Source: Caulobacteraceae bacterium
Lineage (GTDB): Bacteria; Pseudomonadota; Alphaproteobacteria; Caulobacterales; Caulobacteraceae
Assembly: GCA_947476555.1 (NCBI GenBank)
Contig: CANJRI010000015.1
Span: 1 to 43,672, forward strand
Length of the DNA: 43,672 nucleotides
Reading direction: 5' to 3'
Positions 30,891 through 39,547 of this stretch are shown here, piece by piece (within the stretch, counting starts at the first letter, position 1; the number at the start of each line of letters is the position of its first letter). The position numbers and the translations under genes are program-made. The notes below the pieces were generated by a model. The model had not been told where the DNA came from, did not search any database, and saw nothing but the letters and a program-made list of their open reading frames with translations.

Positions 30891-32426
30891 ATGACCTCCA
30901 AGAAAACTGGCTACTTCCTCGGCGCCATTGCGGGAGCAGGCGTCATGGCCGCCGCAGTGGCTGGCGCGGGCATGCGCATGCCCGAAGCGCGGGCCGACCA
31001 GGCGATGCCTGGCCTGACGCGCACTTCACTCGCCCCGATCTTCCAGCCGCCCCCGGGCGCGCCCATGTCCTTCGCCGACATCTTCGACCGGGTCTCCCCC
31101 GCCGTGGTGTCGATCAATGTCACGAGCAGGGCCACGCCGCGCGCGGTCCCCGGCTTCCAGGGCTTCCCCTTCAACATCCCACGCCCCGACGGCGAAGAGG
31201 GCGGTGGCGGTCAGGCTCCCCGCGGGCAGCCGGCGCAGTCGTCCGGTTCGGGCTTCTTCATCTCAGCCGACGGATACGTGGTCACCAACAACCACGTCGT
31301 CGAGAACGCCGAGAGCATCAAGGTGGTGCTGAAGGACGATACCGAGCTGACGGCCACGGTCATCGGCCGCGATGAGGCCACCGACCTGGCGGTGCTCAAG
31401 GTCCAGGGCCGCGGTTCCTTCCCGTTCGTCAACTTCGAGAACGCGGCCAAGCCGCGGGTCGGCGACTGGGTGATTACGGTCGGCAACCCCTTCGGCCTCG
31501 GCGGCACCGCCACGGCTGGCATCGTGTCGGCCTATGGCCGCGACCTCGACGAAGCGTTCGTCGACTATGTGCAGATCGACGCGGCCATCAACCGGGGTAA
31601 CTCCGGCGGTCCGACCTTCGACGTCTACGGTCGGGTGATCGGGGTCAACACCATGATCCTGTCGCCTTCCGGCGCCTCGGCCGGCATCGGCTTCGCCATT
31701 CCCGCCGAAACCGCCGAAGAGATCGCCAAGCAGCTGATCAGCGGCCAACCGATCCAGCGGGGCTACATCGGAGCATCCATCCAGCCCTTCACCACCGAGA
31801 TGGCGGAAGCCTCGGGCATGACGGACCAGAAGGGCGCCATTGTCGCCGACGTGACCGCTGGCGGCCCGTCGCAACAGGGCGGCCTGATGGTGGGCGACAT
31901 CGTCCTGTCGGTTAATGGCGTGCCCGTGAAGAGCCCCACCGAGCTCACCCGCCAGGTGGCCCGCGCCCGTGCCGGCCAAACTATCCGGCTGGAGGTGATC
32001 CGCGATGGCCGCCGACGCAACGTGGACCTGCGCTCTGGCGTGCGTCCGTCCGAGCGTGATCTCGCCTCCAACGAGAACTCCCGCGGTGGCGGACCGGCCC
32101 CCCGTGGCGGCCCGCCGGCTCCGGCCGCCAGCCCGCCGATCCTCGGGATGGCGCTGTCGCCCCTCGACGAGACGGCGCGTGCGCGGCTCAACCTCGGCAA
32201 TGTCCGCGGTGTGGTGATCGAAAGCGTCGACGCCGCCTCGGAAGCAGCCCTGAAGCGCGTGCGGCGCGGTGACATCATCACCTCGGCCAACACCCGGCCG
32301 GTCGCGTCCCCCGCGGATGTGGCCGCCGCCGTGGACGCCGCCAAGAAGGCCGGCCGCGAGAACCTGATGGTCGGCATCGTCCGCGATGGGCGCACCAGCT
32401 ATCTGACGCTCAAGCTCGCCGGCTAG
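30891..32426 (+). CDS. degP: Do/DegP family periplasmic serine protease
   Basis: A 511-residue periplasmic protease/chaperone that removes misfolded envelope proteins. An N-terminal signal or anchor (KKTGYFLGAIAGAGVMAAAV) precedes the trypsin domain with His135 (TNNHVV), Asp165 (TDLAVL) and Ser238 (GNSGGPTF). Two PDZ domains follow (about 270-370 with RGYIGASIQPF and GLMVGDIVLSVNG, and about 420-505 with RVRRGDIITSAN). The linker around 385-415 is Pro/Gly-rich. ATG 30891 is preferred over GTG 30882 because the GAGGGA at 30874-30879 is better spaced. In rhizobia cycHJKL is likewise followed by degP. Confidence 0.95.
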   Translation: MTSKKTGYFLGAIAGAGVMAAAVAGAGMRMPEARADQAMPGLTRTSLAPIFQPPPGAPMSFADIFDRVSPAVVSINVTSRATPRAVPGFQGFPFNIPRPDGEEGGGGQAPRGQPAQSSGSGFFISADGYVVTNNHVVENAESIKVVLKDDTELTATVIGRDEATDLAVLKVQGRGSFPFVNFENAAKPRVGDWVITVGNPFGLGGTATAGIVSAYGRDLDEAFVDYVQIDAAINRGNSGGPTFDVYGRVIGVNTMILSPSGASAGIGFAIPAETAEEIAKQLISGQPIQRGYIGASIQPFTTEMAEASGMTDQKGAIVADVTAGGPSQQGGLMVGDIVLSVNGVPVKSPTELTRQVARARAGQTIRLEVIRDGRRRNVDLRSGVRPSERDLASNENSRGGGPAPRGGPPAPAASPPILGMALSPLDETARARLNLGNVRGVVIESVDAASEAALKRVRRGDIITSANTRPVASPADVAAAVDAAKKAGRENLMVGIVRDGRTSYLTLKLAG

Positions 32427-32446
32427 GCCTCGCGGCTGGGGGGCCG

Positions 32447-33457
32447 ATGCGTATCCTGATCGTCGAGGACGACCTCGAGGCCGCCGCCGCCATGGCGAGC
32501 GGCCTGACAGAGGCCGGCCATGACTGCGCCCGCGCCGCCGACGGCGAGGAGGGCCTGACGGTCGCCCGCACCGGCGGCTTCGACGTGATGATCGTCGACC
32601 GAATGATGCCCCGCATGGACGGCGTCGCGCTGGTGGAAAGCCTGCGGCGCGAGGGCGACCGCACACCGGTGCTGTTCCTCTCGGCGCTCGGCGAGGTCGG
32701 CGACCGGGTGGACGGCCTGCAGGCCGGCGCCGACGACTACCTGGTCAAGCCCTACGCCTTCGCTGAGCTGATCGCCCGGGTCGAGGCTCTGGCCCGGCAG
32801 CGGGACACCGGCTCGGTGCACACCCTTTTGAGGGTCGGCGACCTGGAAATGGACCTGATCGCCCGCACGGTCACCCGGACAGGCAAGGCTATCGACCTGC
32901 AGCCGCGCGAATTCCAGCTTCTGGAGTTCATGATGCGCCATGCCGGCCAGTCGGTGACGCGGACCATGCTGCTGGAGAAGGTCTGGCACTACCACTTCGA
33001 CCCCGCGGACCTGGCCCGGGACATGTGCGAACTCTACGAGCCGGCCTGCGAGGAGAAGGACATTGAGTTCGCCGCCGAGTTCGCGCCGGACCTCTCGGTG
33101 CGGGGAAACCGCGAGTTCCTGGCCCAGGCGCTGGCCAACATCCTGGACAACGCGGTCAAGTACACCCCTGCAGGCGGGGCGATCATGCTGCGCGTGCGCC
33201 GCCGATCGTCGGGCGAGGTGGAGTTTTCGGTGACGGACACCGGGCCCGGCGTGCCGGACGCCGACCGTCCGCGGGTGGTGGAGCGGTTCGTGCGTCTGGA
33301 GAACAGTCGCAACCAGCCCGGGGCCGGCCTTGGCCTGTCGCTGGTGGCGGCGGTCGCCGAGGCGCACGGCGGCCGGCTGGAGCTGGACGAGGGCCCCGGC
33401 AAGGTGGGCGACATGGGGCCGGGCCTGCGGGTGGCGCTGATCTTGCCGAGAGTGTGA
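32447..33457 (+). CDS. Chimeric response regulator-histidine kinase ATPase protein (probable in-frame deletion fusion)
   Basis: 336 residues. Residues 1-120 are a complete receiver (acidic pair ED at 7-8, Asp51 in MIVDRMMPRMDG, Lys101 in YLVKPY). Residues 128-186 are the first part of an OmpR-type winged helix (LQPREFQLLEFMMRHAGQSV to EKVWHYHFDP). Normally the recognition helix (…NVIDVHISRLR…) would come next. Instead, from about residue 187 (base 33005), the sequence becomes the post-DHp part of a sensor kinase (DLARDMCELYEPACEEKDIE) and a full HATPase domain with N-box NILDNAVKYTP, G1 DTGPGV and G2 GAGLGLSL. The recognition helix, kinase sensor, membrane segments, HAMP and phospho-accepting His are all missing, but the frame is intact. 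It follows degP by 20 bases, where other alphaproteobacteria have a separate regulator and kinase. Confidence 0.85.
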   Translation: MRILIVEDDLEAAAAMASGLTEAGHDCARAADGEEGLTVARTGGFDVMIVDRMMPRMDGVALVESLRREGDRTPVLFLSALGEVGDRVDGLQAGADDYLVKPYAFAELIARVEALARQRDTGSVHTLLRVGDLEMDLIARTVTRTGKAIDLQPREFQLLEFMMRHAGQSVTRTMLLEKVWHYHFDPADLARDMCELYEPACEEKDIEFAAEFAPDLSVRGNREFLAQALANILDNAVKYTPAGGAIMLRVRRRSSGEVEFSVTDTGPGVPDADRPRVVERFVRLENSRNQPGAGLGLSLVAAVAEAHGGRLELDEGPGKVGDMGPGLRVALILPRV

Positions 33458-33521
33458 CCGGGCGGCCGCCTCGGTCCTGCCGCGAAGACCTGTAGACTGC
33501 CGCCGAACCCTAGGGAGCATC

Positions 33522-35117
33522 ATGCCCGCCGGCCTCACCAACCAGCAGATCAACGACGGCCTCCTGGGCAGCGCGCCGATCTGGCCCACGACCGTGACCT
33601 TCTCGATCCCGAGCGCCGGCGCAGCCTGGCCGGGCTACTCGACAGGGGAACCCACCCACGCGACCTACAGCGTGCTGAACGCCACCCAGGCGGCGGCCTT
33701 CCGCACGGCCGTGGCCGCCTGGGACGACCTGATCGCCCTCGATCTCTCGGAGCGCGTGGATTCCAGCGGCCCGGGGCAGATCCGCATCGCCTTCGTGGAT
33801 GTGGACGCCTTCGGTCATGGCGGCTCGGCCGGCTACGCCTACACCGGATCCACCCAGGCCGCGGCCACCGGCGATATCTGGATCGACACCGAGGCGGTGA
33901 GCTCCACCTTCGCGCTTGGGACCGACGACTACGCCCTGCTGCTCCATGAACTGGGCCACGCCCTTGGCCTGAAGCACCCCTTCGAGGGGAACGGCCTGCC
34001 GGCCGCCTTCGACACCACCCGCTACACGGTGATGTCCTACACCGCGCCGGCGGACAACCTGATCTCGACCTTCACCCAGCAAGGCACGACCCTGAACTGG
34101 AGCGGCGTGCCGGCGGTCGCGGCCAGCCCGATGCTGCTGGACGTCATCGCCCTGCAGAACCGCTACGGGGCCGAGGCGAGCCAGAACGGCGGTGATTCCA
34201 CCTACGCCTACGCCCAGGACTTCCGCGACTTCTTCACGCTGCGCGACACAGGCGGCTTCGACACCTTGAACTTCACCGCCCACACCCGCGGGTCGGTGAT
34301 TTCGCTGGTTCCGGAAACCTACTCCAGCGTGGGCTACTTCCCCGTGGCGGACCAGGTCGCCTATTGGACCGCCCGGTTCCCCGGCTACGGCAATTTCATC
34401 GCCAGCCAACTGAACCGGCCTGACACCTTCACCTGGTCCAACAACCTGGCCCTCGCGCCGGGGACGATCATCGAAACGGTGCTGGCCGGCTCCGGCGCGG
34501 ACACGGTGGTGGGCAACCAGGCCGCCAACACGGTGATGGGCGGGGCGGGCAACGACGTGGTCACCGACGACCTTGGCGACGACTACCTGCGTGGCGAGGA
34601 GGGCAACGACTCCATCTCTGGAGGCGCCGGTTTCGATGATCTCCATGGCAACATGGGCAACGACACCGTGCGCGGGCAGGACGGTCCGGACTGGTCGGTG
34701 GGCGGCAAGGATCAGGACCTGCTGTTCGGCGACGCTGGCGACGACATCGTCTACGGCAACATCGGTGACGACACCTGCGAGGGCGGAACGGGCGCCGATC
34801 TCGTGCGCGGCGGGCAGGGGAACGACACCCTCTCCGGCGGCGAGGGCGACGACTATCTCGCCGGGGACCGCGACAACGACACCATCAGCGGCGGCGGGGG
34901 CGCCGATATCTTCCACACCCACAACCAGGCCGGGATCGACCGCATCGTCGACTTCAGCACCGCCCAGGGTGATCGGGTGAACCTGCTGGCCGGGACCACC
35001 TACACGCTCCTCCAGGTTGGCTCCGACACCGTCATCGACATGGGCGGCGGGAACCAGGCGATCCTGGTGGGGGTGTCGATGTCGAGCCTGACCGGCGGCT
35101 GGATCTACGGGGCCTGA
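33522..35117 (+). CDS. Serralysin-like (M10) metalloprotease with RTX repeats
   Basis: A 531-residue secreted zinc metalloprotease. The zinc site is HELGHALGLKH with His142, Glu143, His146 and His152; the Met-turn is YTVMSYT at about 170. After about residue 325 come glycine-rich calcium-binding RTX nonapeptides (GGAGNDVVT, GGAGFDDLHGNMGNDTV, GGQGNDTLSGGEGDDYL, GGGGADIFH). There is no N-terminal signal peptide, and the C-terminus GGWIYGA fits a type I secretion signal region. The transporter genes are not in this window. RBS AGGGAG precedes ATG 33522. The gene sits between the chimeric regulator gene and glnE, possibly an insertion into the ancestral order (inference). Confidence 0.92.
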   Translation: MPAGLTNQQINDGLLGSAPIWPTTVTFSIPSAGAAWPGYSTGEPTHATYSVLNATQAAAFRTAVAAWDDLIALDLSERVDSSGPGQIRIAFVDVDAFGHGGSAGYAYTGSTQAAATGDIWIDTEAVSSTFALGTDDYALLLHELGHALGLKHPFEGNGLPAAFDTTRYTVMSYTAPADNLISTFTQQGTTLNWSGVPAVAASPMLLDVIALQNRYGAEASQNGGDSTYAYAQDFRDFFTLRDTGGFDTLNFTAHTRGSVISLVPETYSSVGYFPVADQVAYWTARFPGYGNFIASQLNRPDTFTWSNNLALAPGTIIETVLAGSGADTVVGNQAANTVMGGAGNDVVTDDLGDDYLRGEEGNDSISGGAGFDDLHGNMGNDTVRGQDGPDWSVGGKDQDLLFGDAGDDIVYGNIGDDTCEGGTGADLVRGGQGNDTLSGGEGDDYLAGDRDNDTISGGGGADIFHTHNQAGIDRIVDFSTAQGDRVNLLAGTTYTLLQVGSDTVIDMGGGNQAILVGVSMSSLTGGWIYGA

Positions 35118-35121
35118 CGCC

Positions 35122-35137
35122 CCCCTTCGGGGTTTCT
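35122..35137 (+). terminator. Possible short terminator after the M10 protease gene
   Basis: CCCC (35122-35125), loop TTC with an adjacent C, and GGGG (35129-35132) are followed by TTTCT, 5 bases after the stop codon. The four-pair stem is short, so termination may be partial. Confidence 0.4.
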
Positions 35138-35193
35138 CATGCACGGGGATTCGTGTTCATGAGGTCCGGCGAAACGCCGGGGGCGACCAACTG

Positions 35194-38091
35194 ATGAGCG
35201 GCGATCACCGATCCCTCGGCCTGCGGCTGGTCCCTTGCGGTCCCGTCGTCGACGAGGCCGCGGCCGTGCGGGCCCGCGAAATGATCGCCGAGACCGTGTG
35301 GAATGACACATTGGAGACCGCCTGGCCCGCCCTGGCGCCGATCTTCGCCGCATCGCCCTACCTGACCAGCCTGGCGCGTCGCGATCCGCGGCGGTTGGTG
35401 GCGCTGCTGGAAGCCGATCCGGATGCGCGGTTGCGGGATATCCTGACGCGGACGACGGCCGTGGCGGGCCTCGGCCTGAACGAGGCGCCGGCGCCGCTTC
35501 GCCGCTTGAAGCAGGAGCTTCACCTGCTGGCCGCCCTGGCGGATTTGGGGGGCGCCTGGGACCTGGACCAGGTGACCGGCGCCCTGACGCATTTCGCCGA
35601 CGCCGCCGTCGTCGCCTCCCTGACGGTGGCCGCCAGGTCGGAGCTGGAAGCCGGCCGGCTGACCCGCCTGGGCGAGGGCGAAGCCGGCCCGGTCCCCGGA
35701 TGGTTCTGCATCGCCATGGGCAAACAGGGCGGATTCGAGCTCAACTATTCGAGCGACATCGACGTCTCGGTCTTCTTCGAACCGGACAGCCTTCCATTGG
35801 CGGATGGGGTGGAACCGCTGGCGTTCGCGGTGCGCCTGACCCAGCTGGTCTCGGACCTGATGCAGGCCCGCACCGCCGACGGCTACGTCTTCCGCATCGA
35901 CCTTCGGCTCCGGCCCGATCCGTCATCGACCCCGCACGCGGTGCCGGCGCCGGCCGCCCTGGAATACTATGAGAGCGTCGGCCAGAACTGGGAGCGGGCC
36001 GCGTTCATCAAGGCCCGGCCCTGCGCCGGCGACATCACCGCGGCGAACGCCTTCCTGGCCGAACTGCTCCCCTATGTCTGGCGCAAGAATCTGGATTTCG
36101 CGGCCATCGCCGACATCCATTCGATCAAGCGCCAGATCCACGCCCACAAGGTCGACGAGCGGGTTTCGGCCAAGGGCGTGGACGTCAAGCTGGGACGCGG
36201 CGGCATCCGCGAGATCGAGTTCTACGTCCAGACCCAGCAACTGATCCTCGGCGGCCGGCAGCCGGAGTTGCGCAGCCGGCGGACCCTCGAGGCCCTGGCG
36301 GCCCTGGCGGCCGCCGGCCACGTCTCGCCGGAAGCGGAGGCCGAATTGGCGGCGGCCTACCGCACCCTGCGGTCGGTGGAGCACCGGATCCAGATGCTGG
36401 CCGACGAACAGACCCACAAGCTGCCGGAGTCGGACGTCGACCGCCGGCGGGTGGCGGTCCTGTCCGGCTATGCCCGCCTGCCCAGCTTCGACGCCGCGGT
36501 CACCCGCACCCTGAAGACCGTGAACGCCCGCTATGGCGAGCTGTTCGCCGAAGAGGAGCCGCTGTCCTCGCGCTTCGGCTCCCTGGTGTTCACCGGGGTG
36601 GGCGACGATCCAGAGACCCTGGCGACCCTGGCGCGGATGGGCTTTTCGAGCCCCCCGGCGATCGCCGGCGCGATCCGCAGTTGGCACCACGGCCACATCC
36701 CGGCCACCCGCACCGAGCGCGGGCGGGAGCTGTTCACCCGCCTGGCCCCGCGGCTGCTGGAGGCGGTGCAGGCCACCGGCGCGCCGGACACCGCGTTCGG
36801 GCGCTTCGCCGACTTCTTCGCGGGGGTGTCTTCGGGGGTGCAGCTGCAGTCGCTGTTCCTGGCGCAACCCAGGCTGTTCGAACTGGTGGTGCAGGTGATG
36901 GCCTTCGCCCCGCGCCTGGCCTCCACCCTGGCCCGGCGGCCGGCGGCCATCGACGCCATGCTGGACCCGGCGTTCTTCGCGCCGATCGACCTGGCCGAGG
37001 ACCGGACGATGGTCGAGGCCTTGGTGGCCCGGGCCGAGGGCTTCGAGGCGGCCATGGACGTGGTGCGCCGGATGCATCGCGAGCAGGCCTTCCGGGTCGG
37101 GGTCCAGGTGATGAGCGGCTCGGCCAGCGCCGAGGTGGCCGGCAAGGCCTTCGCGGACCTCGCAGACCTCTGCATCCAGGTCCTCGCCAGGGCCGCGCTG
37201 GCCGAGGCGGAACGGGTCGGGGGAGAGTTTCCGGGCACGGTGGCGGTGGTCGCTCTGGGCAAGTGCGGCTCGCGCGAGATGAGCGCCACGTCAGACCTCG
37301 ACCTGATGACGCTTTACCGGGCGGAGGACGCGACCGCGACGTCGGCGATCAAGGGATGGGACGCCTCGACCTTCTATGGCCGGTTCACCCAGCGCCTGAT
37401 CGCGGCCCTTTCGAGCCCCACGGCGGAGGGCGCCCTCTACGAGGTGGACATGCAACTGCGGCCCTCAGGCACCAAGGGTCCGGTGGCGGTCAGCCAGGCG
37501 GCGTTCGAGACCTACTATGCGGGCGAGGCCGAGACCTGGGAGCTCCTGGCCCTGACCCGGGCGCGTATCGTCTGGGCCAGCACCGAGGCGTTCGCCCAGG
37601 ACGCCGAGGCGGCGATCGACGCGGCGCTGCGCCGGCCTCGCGATGCGGCCACGGTGGTCAGGGACGTGCGCGAGATGCGCACCTTGCTGGAACGCGAGCG
37701 CCCGCCCAAGGGCGCCTGGGACCTGAAGCTGGGCCCCGGAGGCCTGGTCGACATCGAGTTCGGCGCCCAGTTTCTGCAACTCGTCCACGCCGGAGACGGC
37801 GGGCCGCTGGCGCCCAACACCCGCGACGCCTTGGTCGCCTTCCGCCTTGCCGGCTTGGCCCCGGAGCGACCGCTGGTGGCCCTGGAGGAGGCCTGGCGCC
37901 TGCAGCAGGACCTCACGCAGCTCCTGAAGGTGGCGCTGGGGGAGAGTGGCGACCCGTCGGCCGAGCCCAAGCCCTTCCAGGCCCTGCTGGCCCGGGCCGG
38001 CGGCGCGCGCAACTTCGGCGGCCTGAAGACCCGCCTCGCCGCGGCCCAGGCGGCCGCCCGGGCGGCCTATCAGGGGCTGGTGGCGGGGTGA
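35194..38091 (+). CDS. glnE: Bifunctional glutamine synthetase adenylyltransferase/adenylyl-removing enzyme
   Basis: A 965-residue cytosolic enzyme that adenylylates and deadenylylates glutamine synthetase in response to PII, setting nitrogen assimilation. Two nucleotidyltransferase domains are present: the N-terminal deadenylylase with GKQGGFELNYSSDIDVSVFF (about 174-193) and the C-terminal adenylylase with LGKCGSREMSATSDLDLM (about 687-704). The connecting helical regions have HSIKRQIHAHKV and LKLGRGGIREIEFYVQTQQL, a GlnE signature repeated at LKLGPGGLVDIEFGAQFLQL. Full length compared with E. coli GlnE (about 945). Start ATG 35194. Confidence 0.96.
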   Translation: MSGDHRSLGLRLVPCGPVVDEAAAVRAREMIAETVWNDTLETAWPALAPIFAASPYLTSLARRDPRRLVALLEADPDARLRDILTRTTAVAGLGLNEAPAPLRRLKQELHLLAALADLGGAWDLDQVTGALTHFADAAVVASLTVAARSELEAGRLTRLGEGEAGPVPGWFCIAMGKQGGFELNYSSDIDVSVFFEPDSLPLADGVEPLAFAVRLTQLVSDLMQARTADGYVFRIDLRLRPDPSSTPHAVPAPAALEYYESVGQNWERAAFIKARPCAGDITAANAFLAELLPYVWRKNLDFAAIADIHSIKRQIHAHKVDERVSAKGVDVKLGRGGIREIEFYVQTQQLILGGRQPELRSRRTLEALAALAAAGHVSPEAEAELAAAYRTLRSVEHRIQMLADEQTHKLPESDVDRRRVAVLSGYARLPSFDAAVTRTLKTVNARYGELFAEEEPLSSRFGSLVFTGVGDDPETLATLARMGFSSPPAIAGAIRSWHHGHIPATRTERGRELFTRLAPRLLEAVQATGAPDTAFGRFADFFAGVSSGVQLQSLFLAQPRLFELVVQVMAFAPRLASTLARRPAAIDAMLDPAFFAPIDLAEDRTMVEALVARAEGFEAAMDVVRRMHREQAFRVGVQVMSGSASAEVAGKAFADLADLCIQVLARAALAEAERVGGEFPGTVAVVALGKCGSREMSATSDLDLMTLYRAEDATATSAIKGWDASTFYGRFTQRLIAALSSPTAEGALYEVDMQLRPSGTKGPVAVSQAAFETYYAGEAETWELLALTRARIVWASTEAFAQDAEAAIDAALRRPRDAATVVRDVREMRTLLERERPPKGAWDLKLGPGGLVDIEFGAQFLQLVHAGDGGPLAPNTRDALVAFRLAGLAPERPLVALEEAWRLQQDLTQLLKVALGESGDPSAEPKPFQALLARAGGARNFGGLKTRLAAAQAAARAAYQGLVAG

Positions 38092-38155
38092 GCGACGGAA
38101 AGCTCCGCCGCGGCCGTTGTAACGGTACGGACGTCAGGAAGGACTTCGAGGCCAT

Positions 38156-38551
38156 ATGCACCGGCTGCTGATCGCCATCGTCGTCGTCGCCTCGGCGACC
38201 CACGCCCAGGCCCAGCTGGGCGGCCCGCCCAACCCGGACGCCGATCGCGACGGCCGGGTGACGCTCGCGGAGTTCAGGGTCACGCAACTGGGTCGGCAGG
38301 ACCGGGCGTTCGGCCTGCTGGACCGCAACAAGGATGGCAAGATGGATGCGGCGGAGATGGCGCGCGCGCGGCGCATGGCGCCGACGCTGCGGTCGATGGA
38401 CGGCGACAAGGACGGCGCGGTCAGCCGCAAGGAGATGGAAGCCGGCGGCGAGGCGCGTTTCCATGCGGCCGACGCCAACCGGGACGGGTGGCTCTCCCGT
38501 GAAGAGCTGATCGTGCTACGGCAGGGCGCAGGTGGCGGTCAAATCCAATAG
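38156..38551 (+). CDS. Secreted EF-hand calcium-binding protein
   Basis: A 131-residue exported protein. MHRLLIAIVVVASATHAQAQ is a signal peptide. Four EF-hand-type loops follow: DADRDGRVTLAE (28-39), DRNKDGKMDAAE (56-67), DGDKDGAVSRKE (82-93) and DANRDGWLSREE (106-117), all with acidic positions 1, 3 and 12 broadly retained. It is likely a periplasmic calcium buffer or sensor. It lies 30 bases before an ECF sigma factor gene; the shared direction suggests one transcription unit. A TGTAAC element at 38118-38123, ahead of the start, might belong to an ECF-type promoter, but the matching -10 is unclear. Confidence 0.88.
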   Translation: MHRLLIAIVVVASATHAQAQLGGPPNPDADRDGRVTLAEFRVTQLGRQDRAFGLLDRNKDGKMDAAEMARARRMAPTLRSMDGDKDGAVSRKEMEAGGEARFHAADANRDGWLSREELIVLRQGAGGGQIQ

Positions 38552-38580
38552 ACACGCCCCATCGGCCGACGAGGTCAGAC

Positions 38581-39129
38581 TTGGCATGGTCCGATCCGGA
38601 CGAGGCGTTGGTGGCGGAGGTGGCCCGGGGCGAGGCCGGCGCCGTTCGCGCCCTCGTCGCCCGCAAGCTGCCGCGACTGACCGCCCTGGCCCAGCGGATG
38701 CTGGGCGACGCCCAAGAGGCGGAGGACGTGGCCCAGGAGGCCTTCGTGCGGGCCTGGCGGCAGGCGCCGAAATGGAAGCCGGGCCAAGCCAAGTTCGACA
38801 CCTGGCTGCACCGGGTGGCGATGAACCTCTGCTACGATCGGCTGCGTCGCCGCCGGGAGACGCCTTACGCCGAACCGCCCGAACAACTGGACGAAGGTCC
38901 CGGCCCGGACCGGGGACTGCAGGCCGCCGACACCGGCAAGCGGGTCGCCCGTGCGCTGCAGGACCTGCCCGAGCGCCAGCGCGAGGCGATCGTGCTGTGT
39001 CACTATCAGGACCTGGGAAACATCGAGGCGGCCGCCGTGATGGGGGTCACCGTCGAGGCCCTGGAGAGCTTGCTGGGCAGGGCCCGCCGGGCCCTGCGCG
39101 CGGGGCTGGCCGATCTTGCGGAGCCATAG
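38581..39129 (+). CDS. ECF-type RNA polymerase sigma factor
   Basis: A 182-residue extracytoplasmic-function sigma factor. Region 2 is LTALAQRMLGDAQEAEDVAQEAFVRAWRQ followed by FDTWLHRVAMNLCYDRLRRRR (each a canonical sigma-70 region 2 segment), and region 4 is VARALQDLPERQREAIVLCHYQDL then AAVMGVTVEALESLLGRARRALR. The start is TTG 38581 (MAWSDPDEALV), with GAGG upstream. It overlaps nothing, and the putative anti-sigma gene begins 5 bases after its stop. Probably part of an envelope- or metal-stress unit with the EF-hand and CpxP-like genes. Confidence 0.93.
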   Translation: MAWSDPDEALVAEVARGEAGAVRALVARKLPRLTALAQRMLGDAQEAEDVAQEAFVRAWRQAPKWKPGQAKFDTWLHRVAMNLCYDRLRRRRETPYAEPPEQLDEGPGPDRGLQAADTGKRVARALQDLPERQREAIVLCHYQDLGNIEAAAVMGVTVEALESLLGRARRALRAGLADLAEP

Positions 39130-39133
39130 ACCG

Positions 39134-39547
39134 ATGAACCGCGAACGCTTCGAGACCCTGGCCGACGCCCACGGCGGCGACATCACCCGCTGGCCGGCGC
39201 GGACCCGTGAGGATGCGGCCCTGCTGATGGCGGCCGATCCCGGATTCGCGCGCGAGGTGCTTGGGCGCGCGGCGGCCCTGGACGGCCTGCTGGCGACCTA
39301 CCAGGTCCAGACCCCCTCGGGAGCCCTGGTCGGGCGGATCGTGATGGGCGCCCAGGCGGCGCGATCCCGCCCGCGCTGGACCGGCTGGCTGGCGCCGGCG
39401 GGGCTCGGGGCTGGACTGGCTGCGGCGTGCGCGGCGGGTGTGCTGCTGGGCGTCCAGCTCACCCCGGCGCCTGAGCCGACGATCGACGCCGAGAGCCTGA
39501 TCAACGCCGTGGCCGACGGCGGCTTCAGCCTGGACGAGGAGGCCTGA
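39134..39547 (+). CDS. Single-pass membrane protein, putative anti-sigma factor
   Basis: A 137-residue protein next to the ECF sigma gene. The N-terminal cytosolic part (RFETLADAHGGDITRWPART, residues 5-24) is followed by a hydrophobic segment at about 82-104 (LAPAGLGAGLAAACAAGVLL) and a short periplasmic tail rich in acidic residues. The position and topology are those of an anti-sigma factor, but no zinc-binding HxxxCxxC motif is present, so it is not of the ZAS type. The alternative upstream frame from 39116 is not needed because ATG 39134 is correctly placed. Its stop (TGA) shares bases with the next gene's ATG. Confidence 0.7.
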   Translation: MNRERFETLADAHGGDITRWPARTREDAALLMAADPGFAREVLGRAAALDGLLATYQVQTPSGALVGRIVMGAQAARSRPRWTGWLAPAGLGAGLAAACAAGVLLGVQLTPAPEPTIDAESLINAVADGGFSLDEEA

